Assembly: GCF_007748195.1 (NCBI RefSeq)
Contig: NZ_CP037920.1
Span: forward strand, 1,655,536 to 1,719,535
DNA from: Gimesia aquarii
GTDB lineage: Bacteria; Planctomycetota; Planctomycetia; Planctomycetales; Planctomycetaceae
Length of the DNA stretch: 64,000 nucleotides
Direction of reading: 5' to 3'
Both the position numbers and the translations under genes were made by a program. How positions within the stretch are numbered: the stretch's first letter is position 1; each line of letters starts with the position of its first letter. Positions 38,504-47,474 of the stretch are shown in pieces. Under the pieces are notes generated by a model. It saw nothing but the letters and a program-made list of their open reading frames with translations. It had not been told where the DNA came from and made no database searches.

Positions 38504-39919
38504 ATGAATATTCAAGAGGTTCAACTGCGGTCTATGTTGGGGCAACCAATCAAAATGAAGGCAAGATTGCTGATAGTGGGATTGTTATTCTCGCTGGGTT
38601 GGTGCATTTCGCTTTCAGGGCAGAAAATCTTTGGAGGAGTACCACCCGAGCCAATTGACCCATTGGTTCAACCAGATCACTATCTGGATGAAGCGACTCA
38701 GCATCAAAGTGGCCAGGATGATCAATTTGTTAGCCCCTTCACAGAGCATTACACTGACTTAGATCCCTGCGTCGAATGTGAATGGGATCACCGTCAATAC
38801 CCGACTGGCGAGCTTAGTGGTTTCCTTCAATTCGACTCTGCCGCCTTCAACGAGTCAGCGGCTACTCGGGCAGCGTTCGGAGTCATCAATGATAAGACGG
38901 CTGTTCGCCGCGCACGGCTTGCTCTGATTGGAGATCTCCGGACTAACGTTGGTTACAAACTAGATGTAGATTTTGCCGCTGCAAATCATCCTAGCGCTCG
39001 TGATGTATTTATCGATTTTAAAGAGCGGCCTTTTGCGGATCGATTGGTTTTGGGGAACACGAAAGTTCCTTTTCAACTTGAGGCTCTCACTTCTTCAAAA
39101 GATTTCACTTTCGTTGAACGGGCCCCTTTTTTTACGTTTACTCCGTTTCGGCAAGTCGGGATCTGGGCAGACGGAACTTTTGTGGATGAGCAGGGGACAT
39201 GGTCGCTAGCTGGCTTTCGGGTGGGGCAGGGAGGGCTGGTCCTTAATCATGCAGAAGATGGTCAAGGTGTTGCGTTACGGACGACTATCCTCCCGTGGTA
39301 CGAAGACAATGGTCGCTATCTACTCCACACGGGGTTTAACTATAGTTATCTTCAGCCTTTCAATAAATCTGTCAGGTATGATGCAAAGTTGAGTTTCTTT
39401 TCAAACCAGGAGCCAGGCATCAACTCACCTGGCGTTCCTATATTAGTCGATACCGGAACTATCCCTGCCCAGGGAGTCAACTTGTTTAACTATGAATTGG
39501 CAGGAACACTTGGCTCGTTAAATTATCAAAGCGAAATGACGTACGCATTAGTCGATCAAATCGGCGGCCCACCATTGATGTTTTATGGTGGCTATTCACA
39601 AATTGGTTGGTTCTTAACAGGGGAAACACGTCCCTATAACCGCAAAACAGGGGTCTTCGACACATTAGAACCCAATGAGGGGTTTTTTGATGGTGGATGG
39701 GGTGCCTGGGAAGTGGCAGTGCGTGGGACCTACCTGAATCTGAACGACAAGAACATCCAGGGGGGGCGTCTGAATTCCATAGAATTCGCCGTGAATTGGT
39801 TTCTCAGCAAGAGTATCAGTCTGAAGTTCAATTGCGTGCGTGGATATATTGAAAATTCGACGACAGCAGGTAACGTTGATCTCAACATCTGTGGGGGGCG
39901 TCTACAGATCATCTATTGA
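38504..39919 (+). CDS. Outer-membrane porin, phosphate-selective OprO/OprP-like
   Basis: 471 residues from ATG 38504. ATG 38555 would start right at the signal peptide (LLIVGLLFSLGWCISLSG) and is equally possible. The mature part begins with an acidic, Cys-containing linker and then the barrel pattern of the OprP family: TAVRRARLALIGDLRTNVGYKLDVDFA and DRLVLGNTKVPFQLEALTSSKDFTFVER are near-diagnostic blocks. The final strand ends GGRLQIIY with a C-terminal aromatic residue, as barrel proteins require. It would import anions or oligosaccharides across the outer membrane. No phosphate-uptake gene is adjacent. Confidence 0.85.
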   Translation: MNIQEVQLRSMLGQPIKMKARLLIVGLLFSLGWCISLSGQKIFGGVPPEPIDPLVQPDHYLDEATQHQSGQDDQFVSPFTEHYTDLDPCVECEWDHRQYPTGELSGFLQFDSAAFNESAATRAAFGVINDKTAVRRARLALIGDLRTNVGYKLDVDFAAANHPSARDVFIDFKERPFADRLVLGNTKVPFQLEALTSSKDFTFVERAPFFTFTPFRQVGIWADGTFVDEQGTWSLAGFRVGQGGLVLNHAEDGQGVALRTTILPWYEDNGRYLLHTGFNYSYLQPFNKSVRYDAKLSFFSNQEPGINSPGVPILVDTGTIPAQGVNLFNYELAGTLGSLNYQSEMTYALVDQIGGPPLMFYGGYSQIGWFLTGETRPYNRKTGVFDTLEPNEGFFDGGWGAWEVAVRGTYLNLNDKNIQGGRLNSIEFAVNWFLSKSISLKFNCVRGYIENSTTAGNVDLNICGGRLQIIY

Positions 39920-40022
39920 TTTATTTGATAGTTGTTATAAAGTTAATCTGCTAAGCATAGCCCATGCTTGAATTATGAGAAGATATTGCGCCAATCATAA
40001 CCGCTAACGTTCCGAATCGAAT

Positions 40023-40406
40023 ATGAATGTCTCCTCCCGCACTCCTGAAGGATTTCCGAGCCATTGTCCTCTATGCGGGGCAAGCGTTAACATCGAATAC
40101 TCTGAGCCGGCAGGTGATGCCCCTTGCCCTAACTGCGGTTTCCTGTTGTGGGCCTCTGTTGAACTTGTCGAATCAATAACGAAAATATCACTAGATTTGC
40201 TCGGCACTACGCCTTATGCGATCACAGTAGATTCTCGATTCGCGGATTTGAATGCTGATTCTCTAGACCTTGTTGAGCTCGTGATGAAGTTAGAAGATGA
40301 GTATGATATGCAAATTCCTGATGATGACTACGACAAGATTCAGACGATCGGGGATGTAGTGCGGTATATTAAAGTCAAGCGAAGAGGTAAAGGCGAGACA
40401 GAATAA
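40023..40406 (+). CDS. Zinc ribbon fused to an acyl-carrier-protein domain
   Basis: 127 residues. Residues 1-42 hold two CxxC pairs (Cys15/18 in CPLCG and Cys35/38 in CPNCG), a compact zinc ribbon. Residues ~48-125 match acyl carrier proteins: ADLNADSLDLVELVMKLEDEY has the DSL motif, with Ser80 as the phosphopantetheine attachment site, and IPDDDYDKIQTIGDVVRYI is the normal helix III/IV end. A housekeeping ACP is about 78 residues and has no zinc ribbon. No fatty-acid or polyketide gene is next to it; the neighbours are a porin and an SDR. The pathway is unknown. Confidence 0.83.
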   Translation: MNVSSRTPEGFPSHCPLCGASVNIEYSEPAGDAPCPNCGFLLWASVELVESITKISLDLLGTTPYAITVDSRFADLNADSLDLVELVMKLEDEYDMQIPDDDYDKIQTIGDVVRYIKVKRRGKGETE

Positions 40407-40621
40407 GCGAGTGCAGAAGATTCAGCTAAATCATGAGCGACTACATCACCACAATCGTCTTTGGTTAACAAGTTAGAAGTTCTGAAAGTATAATCCCTCC
40501 CGTTATAAATCTTCTGAGTTGCCAAATGCGAACCAGCGCCTACAATGCTTTTGCGTTTGGAGACTAAAATAGCGCCAGACCGGTGCGTGTTCACAGCCGA
40601 AGTAGAAACAAGGAAGCCAAT

Positions 40622-41365
40622 ATGAGCTATGATGTGCGTGACAAGACTGTTCTCGTGACTGGTGCAAATCGAGGTATTGGTAAAGCGATTGTGGAGTCGC
40701 TTTTGAAACATGGTGCTGCGAAAATCTATGCTGCTGTGCGGAATGTGGCATCGGCGGCTGCGCTGACTGAGGCTCATGGGGATAAAATCGTTCCGATTGA
40801 ATTGGATTTGACAAAACCTGATACGATTAAAGCGGCTGCCAGTTCTGCCAGTGATGTTTCGCTTGTGATTAACAATGCGGGTGTTTTGCGAACGTCGACT
40901 GCTTTGTCTGAAGATGCGATTGAAGCGTTGCAATTCGAAATGGAAACGAACGTGTATGGTCTCATCCATATTGCTCAGGCGTTTGCTCCTGTGCTCAAAG
41001 CGAATGGCGGTGGTGCTTTTGTTCAACTCAACTCTGTTGTTTCAATGAAATGCTTTCCTCAATTTACGACTTATTGTGCGTCTAAAGCTGCCGCTTATTC
41101 TGTGACTCAAGCACTCAGTACACTCTTGAAAGAACAGGGAACGGCTGTGTTAAGTGTTCATCCCGGACCGATTTTGACTGACATGGGCCATGATGCGGAA
41201 CTGACAGAAATTGCAGAGCCACCAGAACTGGTAGGTGAAGAAATTGTTGCGGCACTTAAAGCGGGTGCCGCTCACGCTTACCCTGACTCGATGGCGAAAC
41301 AGATTGGTGCGGCATACCAGAGCTTTGCAGAGAATGTTGTTGAAGCGGATATGTCCGAAGGTTAA
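40622..41365 (+). CDS. Short-chain dehydrogenase/reductase
   Basis: About 247 residues from ATG 40622, with AAGGA upstream. Cofactor motif GANRGIG lies near residue 14, NNAG near residue 84, the catalytic Ser in LNSVVSM and the Tyr/Lys pair in YCASK. This is the classical SDR fold acting on an alcohol or ketone with NAD(P). The substrate is not predictable. It is 216 bases after the zinc-ribbon ACP gene in the same direction, so a carrier-bound ketone substrate is conceivable but unproven. A long minus-strand frame covers this gene and is a shadow. A strong terminator follows at 41468. Confidence 0.9.
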   Translation: MSYDVRDKTVLVTGANRGIGKAIVESLLKHGAAKIYAAVRNVASAAALTEAHGDKIVPIELDLTKPDTIKAAASSASDVSLVINNAGVLRTSTALSEDAIEALQFEMETNVYGLIHIAQAFAPVLKANGGGAFVQLNSVVSMKCFPQFTTYCASKAAAYSVTQALSTLLKEQGTAVLSVHPGPILTDMGHDAELTEIAEPPELVGEEIVAALKAGAAHAYPDSMAKQIGAAYQSFAENVVEADMSEG

Positions 41366-41467
41366 GACTGAACCGTTCACGGTAGGAAGTGGCGGAGTGG
41401 GGGGGATCTAGCCTCTTTTCGAATACGATTTGATCTTGCTGGTCGATTATGTTGTAATCATTGGAGG

Positions 41468-41514
41468 CCCGACTAAATGATTTGACTCATTTAGTCGGGT
41501 ACTTTCATTTTATT
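41468..41514 (+). terminator. Strong intrinsic terminator between SDR and metallophosphoesterase genes
   Basis: CCCGACTAAATGA at 41468-41480 pairs perfectly with TCATTTAGTCGGG at 41487-41499 (13 bp, 6-base loop), followed by a T-rich tail to 41514. It ends only about 20 bases before the next start, so it may also limit read-through into that gene. Confidence 0.8.
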
Positions 41515-41535
41515 ACATCTTTCAGGAATCGGGAT

Positions 41536-43170
41536 ATGATTGATCGAAACCAGGCTGGCAGGAATCTTCGCTACACCTCGCTGATCTTGATGCTGGCTAT
41601 TGGCTGGTTTTGTGTAGTCATTGTCCAAACAGCGATGATCTCGGACCTCGTTGCGTCTGAGAAAAGTGTTTTGCTTGCAGACGATTTCGAATCGTATTCC
41701 GGCGGGCAATCAATCATTGCTTCCGATCAGTGGAAAGGTTTTGAAGGTTTTTCCGGCAAAGTCAAGCCGACGGCCATGATAAAAGAGGATGTGGGGATCG
41801 ATGGCTCAAAAGCTATTGCCGTGTCGCATCCCGAACCGTTTCGGACCGATGGTTGGGGGATCCGCACGCAACTTGCCAAACCGGTTTCTGAAGGTGTCGT
41901 GTGGTTACAGTGTCACTTCAAGCCGCCGAAACAATGGAAAAACGGTACATTCTTCGACATGCGTGGTCAGAAAGCGAATGAGGTAATTGCGCGAATCGCC
42001 GCCGCTCCTTTTCAGGAAAAAGGTTCGAAGGACACGCAAATGCGCTGGCATTCCGTGTTCAATCGACCCTATTGGCGCCTCTATACAAAGACACCATTCG
42101 AGCAACGCTGGCACACCATGACAGCGCGCATCGATTTCGATCTCAAAACCTACGCCTGCTGGGTTGATCATCAAACACTGGGTGAAGAAATGCCATTAAC
42201 CAGCCAAGCCGCTTTGTCTCATGTCTATCTTGGTGTAGCTGGAACTCCTGATGACCCTGCTTTGATCGACAATCTTCTTGTGTCACGTACGGCGCCTGAA
42301 GGATTTGATTTACCACGATTGTTGCCGAAACCAGACCGGGGGTTGATATTTCGTTTCGCTGCCGTGGGTGATCCGCAACTTGGATTTGGTGGTTTTGAAA
42401 CCGACAAGGCACGTTTCGCCCAGGCGACCGATCAAATTAATCGCTCTGGTGCGGAGCAGACATTTATGCTGGGTGACATGGTTCATGAAAAGAGAGATCT
42501 GAAACTCTATGATGCGATGACCGAATTAGTGAAACGGTTTGAAAAGCCGTATCACTATGTGCGGGGAAATCATGAGATTCCTGAACTATTCCTGCGGTAT
42601 TTCTACCGAGATCTGCATTACTCGGTGGTGCATAAAGGGGTTCGTTTTGTGGTGATCGACGCGGAAGGAAACCATGTTGGCCTGAACGACAAACAATTGG
42701 GCTGGATCGAATCAGAATTTCAGAAGGCCGAACAAGCAGGAGAAGAAATCGTGATTGCGCTGCATGTTTCTCCCTGGCAGAATAACGAACGCGGCCGCGG
42801 AAAATACAATCAGATTGGGAAAGGCCGCGATCGTCTGCGGGCGATGATGAAACAGTACAAAGTGCTACTCAGTCTGAGTGGTCATTATCATCGGGCCTTG
42901 TGGCATGCTGAAGAAGAAGCGACACATTATTTGGTACTGGGGGGAACAGCACTTGTGAGTCAGGGGGCCTTTGGCTGGTGCACGTTCGATGTGTACCCTG
43001 ACCGGATTGTAGTGCACCAGAAACCCTTACATTTTGCCTATGAAACATCAGATGCGAAGCAGATTCATACATCACGCGGTTGGCTAAGTTACAAAGAACT
43101 CAAAGCCAAACATCCCTACGCCCAACAGGGGCCGCTGACAATCAAGCGACATCGGCCGGTGTCTGAGTAA
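41536..43170 (+). CDS. Exported metallophosphoesterase with N-terminal beta domain
   Basis: About 544 residues from ATG 41536, preceded by AGGAATCGGGAT; a hydrophobic segment (LILMLAIGWFCVVIVQTA) anchors or exports it. Residues ~50-260 resemble a concanavalin-like or laminin-G-like domain (LLADDFESYSGG, VDHQTLGEEMPL). The calcineurin-type domain follows with GDPQLG, MLGDMVHEK, RGNHEIPE, ALHVSPW and LSGHYHRA between ~276 and ~450. The first motif has Gln where many members have His, as in CPPED1-like phosphatases. It probably removes phosphate from an extracellular substrate. Confidence 0.85.
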   Translation: MIDRNQAGRNLRYTSLILMLAIGWFCVVIVQTAMISDLVASEKSVLLADDFESYSGGQSIIASDQWKGFEGFSGKVKPTAMIKEDVGIDGSKAIAVSHPEPFRTDGWGIRTQLAKPVSEGVVWLQCHFKPPKQWKNGTFFDMRGQKANEVIARIAAAPFQEKGSKDTQMRWHSVFNRPYWRLYTKTPFEQRWHTMTARIDFDLKTYACWVDHQTLGEEMPLTSQAALSHVYLGVAGTPDDPALIDNLLVSRTAPEGFDLPRLLPKPDRGLIFRFAAVGDPQLGFGGFETDKARFAQATDQINRSGAEQTFMLGDMVHEKRDLKLYDAMTELVKRFEKPYHYVRGNHEIPELFLRYFYRDLHYSVVHKGVRFVVIDAEGNHVGLNDKQLGWIESEFQKAEQAGEEIVIALHVSPWQNNERGRGKYNQIGKGRDRLRAMMKQYKVLLSLSGHYHRALWHAEEEATHYLVLGGTALVSQGAFGWCTFDVYPDRIVVHQKPLHFAYETSDAKQIHTSRGWLSYKELKAKHPYAQQGPLTIKRHRPVSE

Positions 43171-43224
43171 TTGATTCAACCTGATGCGTTGTTTGCTTTT
43201 TCAATCGTTTGCCCATTGGCAACT

Positions 43225-43256
43225 AAGAAGGCGGGTTTTACTGGCACCTTCTTTTG
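43225..43256 (+). terminator. Possible terminator after the metallophosphoesterase gene
   Basis: AAGAAGG at 43225-43231 pairs with CCTTCTT at 43247-43253 across a 15-base loop, followed by TTTG. Modest stem and weak T-run. Confidence 0.4.
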
Positions 43257-43267
43257 TAATAAAAAGC

Positions 43268-43296
43268 TTGACGTCTGAATCACTAGCAAATAACTT
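43268..43296 (+). promoter_or_regulatory. Sigma70-like promoter candidate for the transglutaminase gene
   Basis: TTGACG at 43268-43273 and TAACTT at 43291-43296 are separated by 17 bases, 57 bases before ATG 43354. Confidence 0.42.
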
Positions 43297-43353
43297 GTGT
43301 GAGATGGCGTTCCCATGTTGATTTCAGAATTGTTTTATGGCAGGAGAATACCG

Positions 43354-44310
43354 ATGTGGCGATCACTCTTAATTCTAGTGATGTTTGGCTCTACTTCATT
43401 CGCGTCGGAGCCAGTATTTGATTCGATTGACTACACAACACCCTCGAAGTATCTTGCCATGCCTGCGACCCTCGGAGACCGAGAAGCGATTAAGACGCAG
43501 GCACTCGCGTTTAAGGCGGATCGTGACCGCAAAACGGTATTGAATGTGCTTAACTGGATGAATACAAATCTGAAATATCAGGCCGATCTGGCTTATCAAT
43601 GGCGGAACTACGACACAGTGATTCAGGACGGTTGCTACGGAGGCTGTGCTGATTATGCCATTGCCTGCGGTGTGCTATTGAAACATGCAGGTATTCCGAC
43701 AGTCTGGGTGAAGACAATGGATGTACCATGGATTTGGGATTTTAAGAAAGGCCGTCAGTTCAAGTCTTGGTCGGGGCATGTCTTTCTTGAAATTTATATC
43801 GACCAGAAGTGGGTGCTGTTGGATCCTGGTGCGAAAAGGGTCTACGTCGATTACTCTCCCAAGGCGCGTATTCTTCCCGGGAATCGGTTTGCTTATCACA
43901 AAGGCAATGATCCCAAAGCGATGATCATGTCTTTGCAGTGGGAAGCATGGAAGCAACAAACGAAGACCTACTTTTCTCAACTTGACGAAGGACTACTTCC
44001 TGTCAATATGGCGAGCGCAGACACTCTTGATCCAAAGTGTTTTGTGATTGGAAATTCTCCCTACTACCAGATATTGACAAGAACGGCTCAACAAAAAGGT
44101 CTGATCGTTGTTAAGTCATTTAATACACAATACGACACTTACCTTCCGCAAGCAAAAGGTCACACTTTGTATATTCAAACACAAAAGGGTATTCCCATTG
44201 TTCCAGTGACTACGCTCGAAAAATATTTCCCGAACGCATCTGATGGCCTTAAGGTCGGTGACATCACTGTAGGGGATACGAAGATTGTCTATACTGATTT
44301 CTCGAAGTGA
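43354..44310 (+). CDS. Secreted transglutaminase-like cysteine protease-fold protein
   Basis: About 318 residues from ATG 43354, with AGGAG upstream and a signal peptide (LLILVMFGSTSFAS). The transglutaminase-core triad is visible: Cys near residue 97 in YGGCADYA, His near 141 in WSGHVFLEIY and Asp near 155 in WVLLDPGA. In bacteria such domains act as proteases or peptide amidases more often than as true crosslinkers. The C-terminal third (from about residue 230) is a second alpha/beta domain of unknown role. It converges on the minus-strand amidotransferase-like gene. Confidence 0.83.
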   Translation: MWRSLLILVMFGSTSFASEPVFDSIDYTTPSKYLAMPATLGDREAIKTQALAFKADRDRKTVLNVLNWMNTNLKYQADLAYQWRNYDTVIQDGCYGGCADYAIACGVLLKHAGIPTVWVKTMDVPWIWDFKKGRQFKSWSGHVFLEIYIDQKWVLLDPGAKRVYVDYSPKARILPGNRFAYHKGNDPKAMIMSLQWEAWKQQTKTYFSQLDEGLLPVNMASADTLDPKCFVIGNSPYYQILTRTAQQKGLIVVKSFNTQYDTYLPQAKGHTLYIQTQKGIPIVPVTTLEKYFPNASDGLKVGDITVGDTKIVYTDFSK

Positions 44311-44399
44311 CAGCGCTGGTAGTGATGAGGAAACAACTTCTCGAGAGCAGAACGAAACTTACCGTATAATAATGCAACAGAGTTAAGTTACGAGCAGTC

Positions 44400-45185
44400 T
44401 TATTCAGCATTCGAAGCCCAGTAGACGCCGGAGGCGACTAAGGATTTTGGCCCGTTCTTCATTTCGGCATGGGGGCTGAAGCAGATCACGCGGCCTGCTC
44501 CGAATTTGGAGCGGATGATGGCGTGAGTGCCGACCATGGCATGTTGCGGGGCTCCGTTGCGGGTGACTTCAGTATTATATCTGGCTAGCACTTCGTAGCC
44601 GGGGAGATTCGGTTGATTGTCGGGAACCAGTAGCGGTCCGTTTGCATAATAGATGTCGAATTTTTCTTTTGATTTGCTGAGCACTTCACGGCCTGAGGGA
44701 GTTAATCTGATGGAAACCTGTTTTTTTCCTCGTGCCCAGTGTGCTCGATCCCAGACACGCGCATTGATGACTCCCAGTGACCACGTGTAATGGGTAGAAG
44801 CAAGATAGGCACCCGCGCAGATTCCCACATAACCACCCCCATTACGCACAAACTTGCGGACGGCGGTGCGCCCTGCTTCTTTAAGTTCTTTGGCTTGACG
44901 GCTTCCACTACCGCCGGGGCAGATGAGGACATCATAATTCTGAAGCGCCCCATCACGGATTTCGGCAGGACTGACGATGGTACTCTGAAAACCATAGGTA
45001 GGAGTCAGAAACTTCATCAGGTGCTCGGGGCCAGATGATTTGGATTTAGGAAAATCATATATCGCCACGCGCACCAGTTTTGTTGTCTGTGAGGAAGGAA
45101 TATCGTCTGCCCACATAGTGGCATTGATGAATCCTGTGATCAACACCAGACCTATTCGTAAACCGCAGAGTGGGACACGCCTCAT
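44400..45185 (-). CDS. Secreted BPL_N / glutamine-amidotransferase-like protein
   Basis: 261 residues with a signal peptide (IGLVLITGFINATMW). The fold is class I glutamine-amidotransferase-like, with the strand-turn-helix VRVAIYDF at the start, the oxyanion region LICPGGSGSRQ, and the nucleophile elbow GGGYVGICAGAYLAS with Cys near residue 121. This is the BPL_N family, related to the N-terminal part of fungal biotin-protein ligases. Function unknown, often exported in planctomycetes. It begins 63 bases after the Ntn-hydrolase stop on the same strand, so the two may form an operon. Confidence 0.82.
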   Translation of the reverse strand: MRRVPLCGLRIGLVLITGFINATMWADDIPSSQTTKLVRVAIYDFPKSKSSGPEHLMKFLTPTYGFQSTIVSPAEIRDGALQNYDVLICPGGSGSRQAKELKEAGRTAVRKFVRNGGGYVGICAGAYLASTHYTWSLGVINARVWDRAHWARGKKQVSIRLTPSGREVLSKSKEKFDIYYANGPLLVPDNQPNLPGYEVLARYNTEVTRNGAPQHAMVGTHAIIRSKFGAGRVICFSPHAEMKNGPKSLVASGVYWASNAE

Positions 45186-45248
45186 GGTTAGAATCCTTAT
45201 TATTTTAATACATTCGCAAAGTGTTATGATTTACGTCTCTTGTTTTTA

Positions 45249-46550
45249 TTACGGAACGATAATGGTTTTTTTGACAGGAGCAAAACGCGGCGGTGCCGGG
45301 GCTGGTAGTGAGAGCGCCGCCTGTTTCATTTCGCGGAGTTCCTGCTGCATGGCCTTCATTGCCAGCATCGTCATTTTTTTATGGAAACAGGTTAAGGCGT
45401 GATCCGAAACACCTTGTTTTCTCCATTTCTCTTGCGCTTGTGAAGTCAACTTGAGAATGTGATCTTCTTGAGGCCAAAGGTCGTTCCAAATTCCTGGCAG
45501 GTATTCCGTGTTGATCTTTTTGCCATCTGCTGTTTTGCTCCAGCTTCGAAGGGTTATCGCGATTTCACCAAGCTCGCCCCCTTTGCTGCCAGTGAGTGGG
45601 TCAGCAACTTCCATAACGTTAACCCAACAAGGGACAGCAACAGAAAAACTGGGGTTACCGAGAATTGTCCACATGGTCGTCAGCTCTGGTTTTTCACCAG
45701 GTTTGATACCTTGAAATACTACCGCTGAGACCGTTGTCGCGCGGCTGATGGTGTTCTTTGTAGAAATCGTGGCTGGTAATGGTTTATCAACTCCATTCAC
45801 AGAACCGGGGTAGGGCTTGCCATTCTTAGTCGAAAGGTCACGCGTCAGATTACGGATTACATAGTTGAGAGTGATTCCTGAATTTTTTTGAGATTCAAAA
45901 CGCGAGCATGCCTGGATGTAGCGATTTGCAGAGTAAATGCTGGCCAGCTGCTTTTTAGTTGGATTGGTTGGCAGCTCCTGGGCTGTGGTAGAGAAGTTGG
46001 AACGCACAATATAACCGTTCGGGGCATCCGTAGGATCATTTGCGTCAAACATGGTGTAGGTTTTTGGCCCTGTCTCAAACAGTGCAGCGCCTCCCTCTGC
46101 ATCGATGACACCAAAATTCGCTGCGGTGCGGCGGCCTGTTTGGTTCGTCTGTTCAAGCAACTTTTTGAAATCGGCGACCGTCTTACAGGTTTCCAGCGCA
46201 CGTTTCATGAAACGGCCATTGGTGTCGCCTTTGGTCTTATCGGAATCGCGCAGATCTTTACTCAGTGAATTTTCGATACAGAACCCGGCTTCATTCACAC
46301 CCATATAAATCGATTTGCGGCTGCCTGCATTGACCACTCCTATTGCGTGCAGAGTCCCTTCTTTAAACAGCACAACTTCGTTGTGAATATTTGAAGTGTC
46401 CCGGTTCTTCCAAAGCAGAGGACGCCCATCAACGGTGGCTTTGCTGCTAATGACGGCCGTGGTACAAGCCACAGTGGTTTTAGGGATCAATTGAAAGGCG
46501 AGTGTCGCGGCAAAGAGGATGCGGATAAAGTGAGAGCCGTTGGCGTGCAT
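45249..46550 (-). CDS. Secreted Ntn-type acyltransferase/hydrolase (C45 family)
   Basis: 433 residues. The signal sequence (ILFAATLAFQLIPKTTVA) ends directly before Cys29 in CTTAVISSKA. In the C45 penicillin acylase / acyl-CoA:6-APA acyltransferase family an N-terminal Cys like this becomes the nucleophile after cleavage. Further family patterns are PLLWKNRDTSNIHN, GVNEAGFCIENS and AANFGVIDAEGGAALFET. Here signal-peptide removal itself may expose the nucleophile instead of autocatalytic cleavage. It would act on amide bonds of peptides or acyl-amino acids outside the cytoplasm. Confidence 0.82.
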   Translation of the reverse strand: MHANGSHFIRILFAATLAFQLIPKTTVACTTAVISSKATVDGRPLLWKNRDTSNIHNEVVLFKEGTLHAIGVVNAGSRKSIYMGVNEAGFCIENSLSKDLRDSDKTKGDTNGRFMKRALETCKTVADFKKLLEQTNQTGRRTAANFGVIDAEGGAALFETGPKTYTMFDANDPTDAPNGYIVRSNFSTTAQELPTNPTKKQLASIYSANRYIQACSRFESQKNSGITLNYVIRNLTRDLSTKNGKPYPGSVNGVDKPLPATISTKNTISRATTVSAVVFQGIKPGEKPELTTMWTILGNPSFSVAVPCWVNVMEVADPLTGSKGGELGEIAITLRSWSKTADGKKINTEYLPGIWNDLWPQEDHILKLTSQAQEKWRKQGVSDHALTCFHKKMTMLAMKAMQQELREMKQAALSLPAPAPPRFAPVKKTIIVP

Positions 46551-46827
46551 ACTTTGAGTATCCTTGTGGTAGGGATTGCTGAGGGCTTTCAGATGTAATC
46601 AAATTAGAATGAATATTTTGTATTGTAAGTGTTTCTATCTCAAGCGAATTCAAGGGCTTAGAAGCAACTTACATGAAATCTTCATATTAGCGTTGAATTT
46701 GTGATACCGCAAAAACTTTTAGTGGCAATTAGGTGGCTGGAGAAAATGTTCTATAAAAAATGAGCGAGATGCTTTATTCTTGAATACGTCTATGAAGATA
46801 CTAAATAACTTCTTTTGAAAGAAGTGT

Positions 46828-47376
46828 ATGAAAAAATCAAATTGTGAGTTGATAGTAGGAGAATTAGCAGACCATTTATTGGTTTGTGGATTAGATGATG
46901 AATTTTGTGAACTTGCCAGACAAAAACAGCGAGGTTTACGTTTGGATGATTTGAAAGAACTACAAAGTATGTTTCATCATCCGCCGGAAGAATCAACAAG
47001 CTATAGTATTGAAAAGCATGGACTTGGTGGGTGGCTTAGTGCTTGTCAATTTTCAATTTTTGAATTGATTTATAATTTTGGTGAAGAAGCAATTCCGTTC
47101 ATTCGAAAAATTGCCTGGGGTGAATACGATTGGACTCAAGGCAATGCAATTGAGCTACTGATTCGCTTTGCTGCAAACGGAATTCAAAGAGAGGATCTAA
47201 TTCAAGAGATCAAGGAGGAGTTTCCAAAAATTCGTTTCGAAGCAAAACTCTATTCGATTGAACCATTGCTTTCTAAATTGGAATCGAGTCCTGATATCAA
47301 ATTAGTCTTTGATGAATTAATGGCTATAGAAGAATTCAAAGAATGTTATACAGAGTTAACAGAGGATGATGCATAA
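46828..47376 (+). CDS. Orphan A+T-rich gene, hypothetical (first of a pair)
   Basis: 182 residues, acidic and mostly helical, with no signal peptide. Conspicuous stretches are ELADHLLVCGLDDEFCELAR and YNFGEEAIPFIRKIAWGEYDW followed by AIELLIRFAANGI, which has the rhythm of HEAT-like repeats. The DNA is markedly richer in A+T than the genes on either side. Small acidic helical proteins in tandem, with foreign composition, often turn out to be immunity proteins of polymorphic toxins. This is only an analogy, since no toxin gene is seen here. Function unknown. Confidence 0.65.
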   Translation: MKKSNCELIVGELADHLLVCGLDDEFCELARQKQRGLRLDDLKELQSMFHHPPEESTSYSIEKHGLGGWLSACQFSIFELIYNFGEEAIPFIRKIAWGEYDWTQGNAIELLIRFAANGIQREDLIQEIKEEFPKIRFEAKLYSIEPLLSKLESSPDIKLVFDELMAIEEFKECYTELTEDDA

Positions 47377-47474
47377 CAGAAGCATCAGGCGATTAATATT
47401 GCAATAGTTAAAGAATCCTGCTAACTCAGAATGCAATAATTTACTTTGAGAAATAAAATTGAGACGGGGGGAGA

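Noticed and set aside
40340..41026. A 228-codon minus-strand frame over the SDR gene
   Set aside because: It is the antisense of a gene with clear SDR motifs. The protein is Arg/His/Ser-rich with no domain and no ribosome site.
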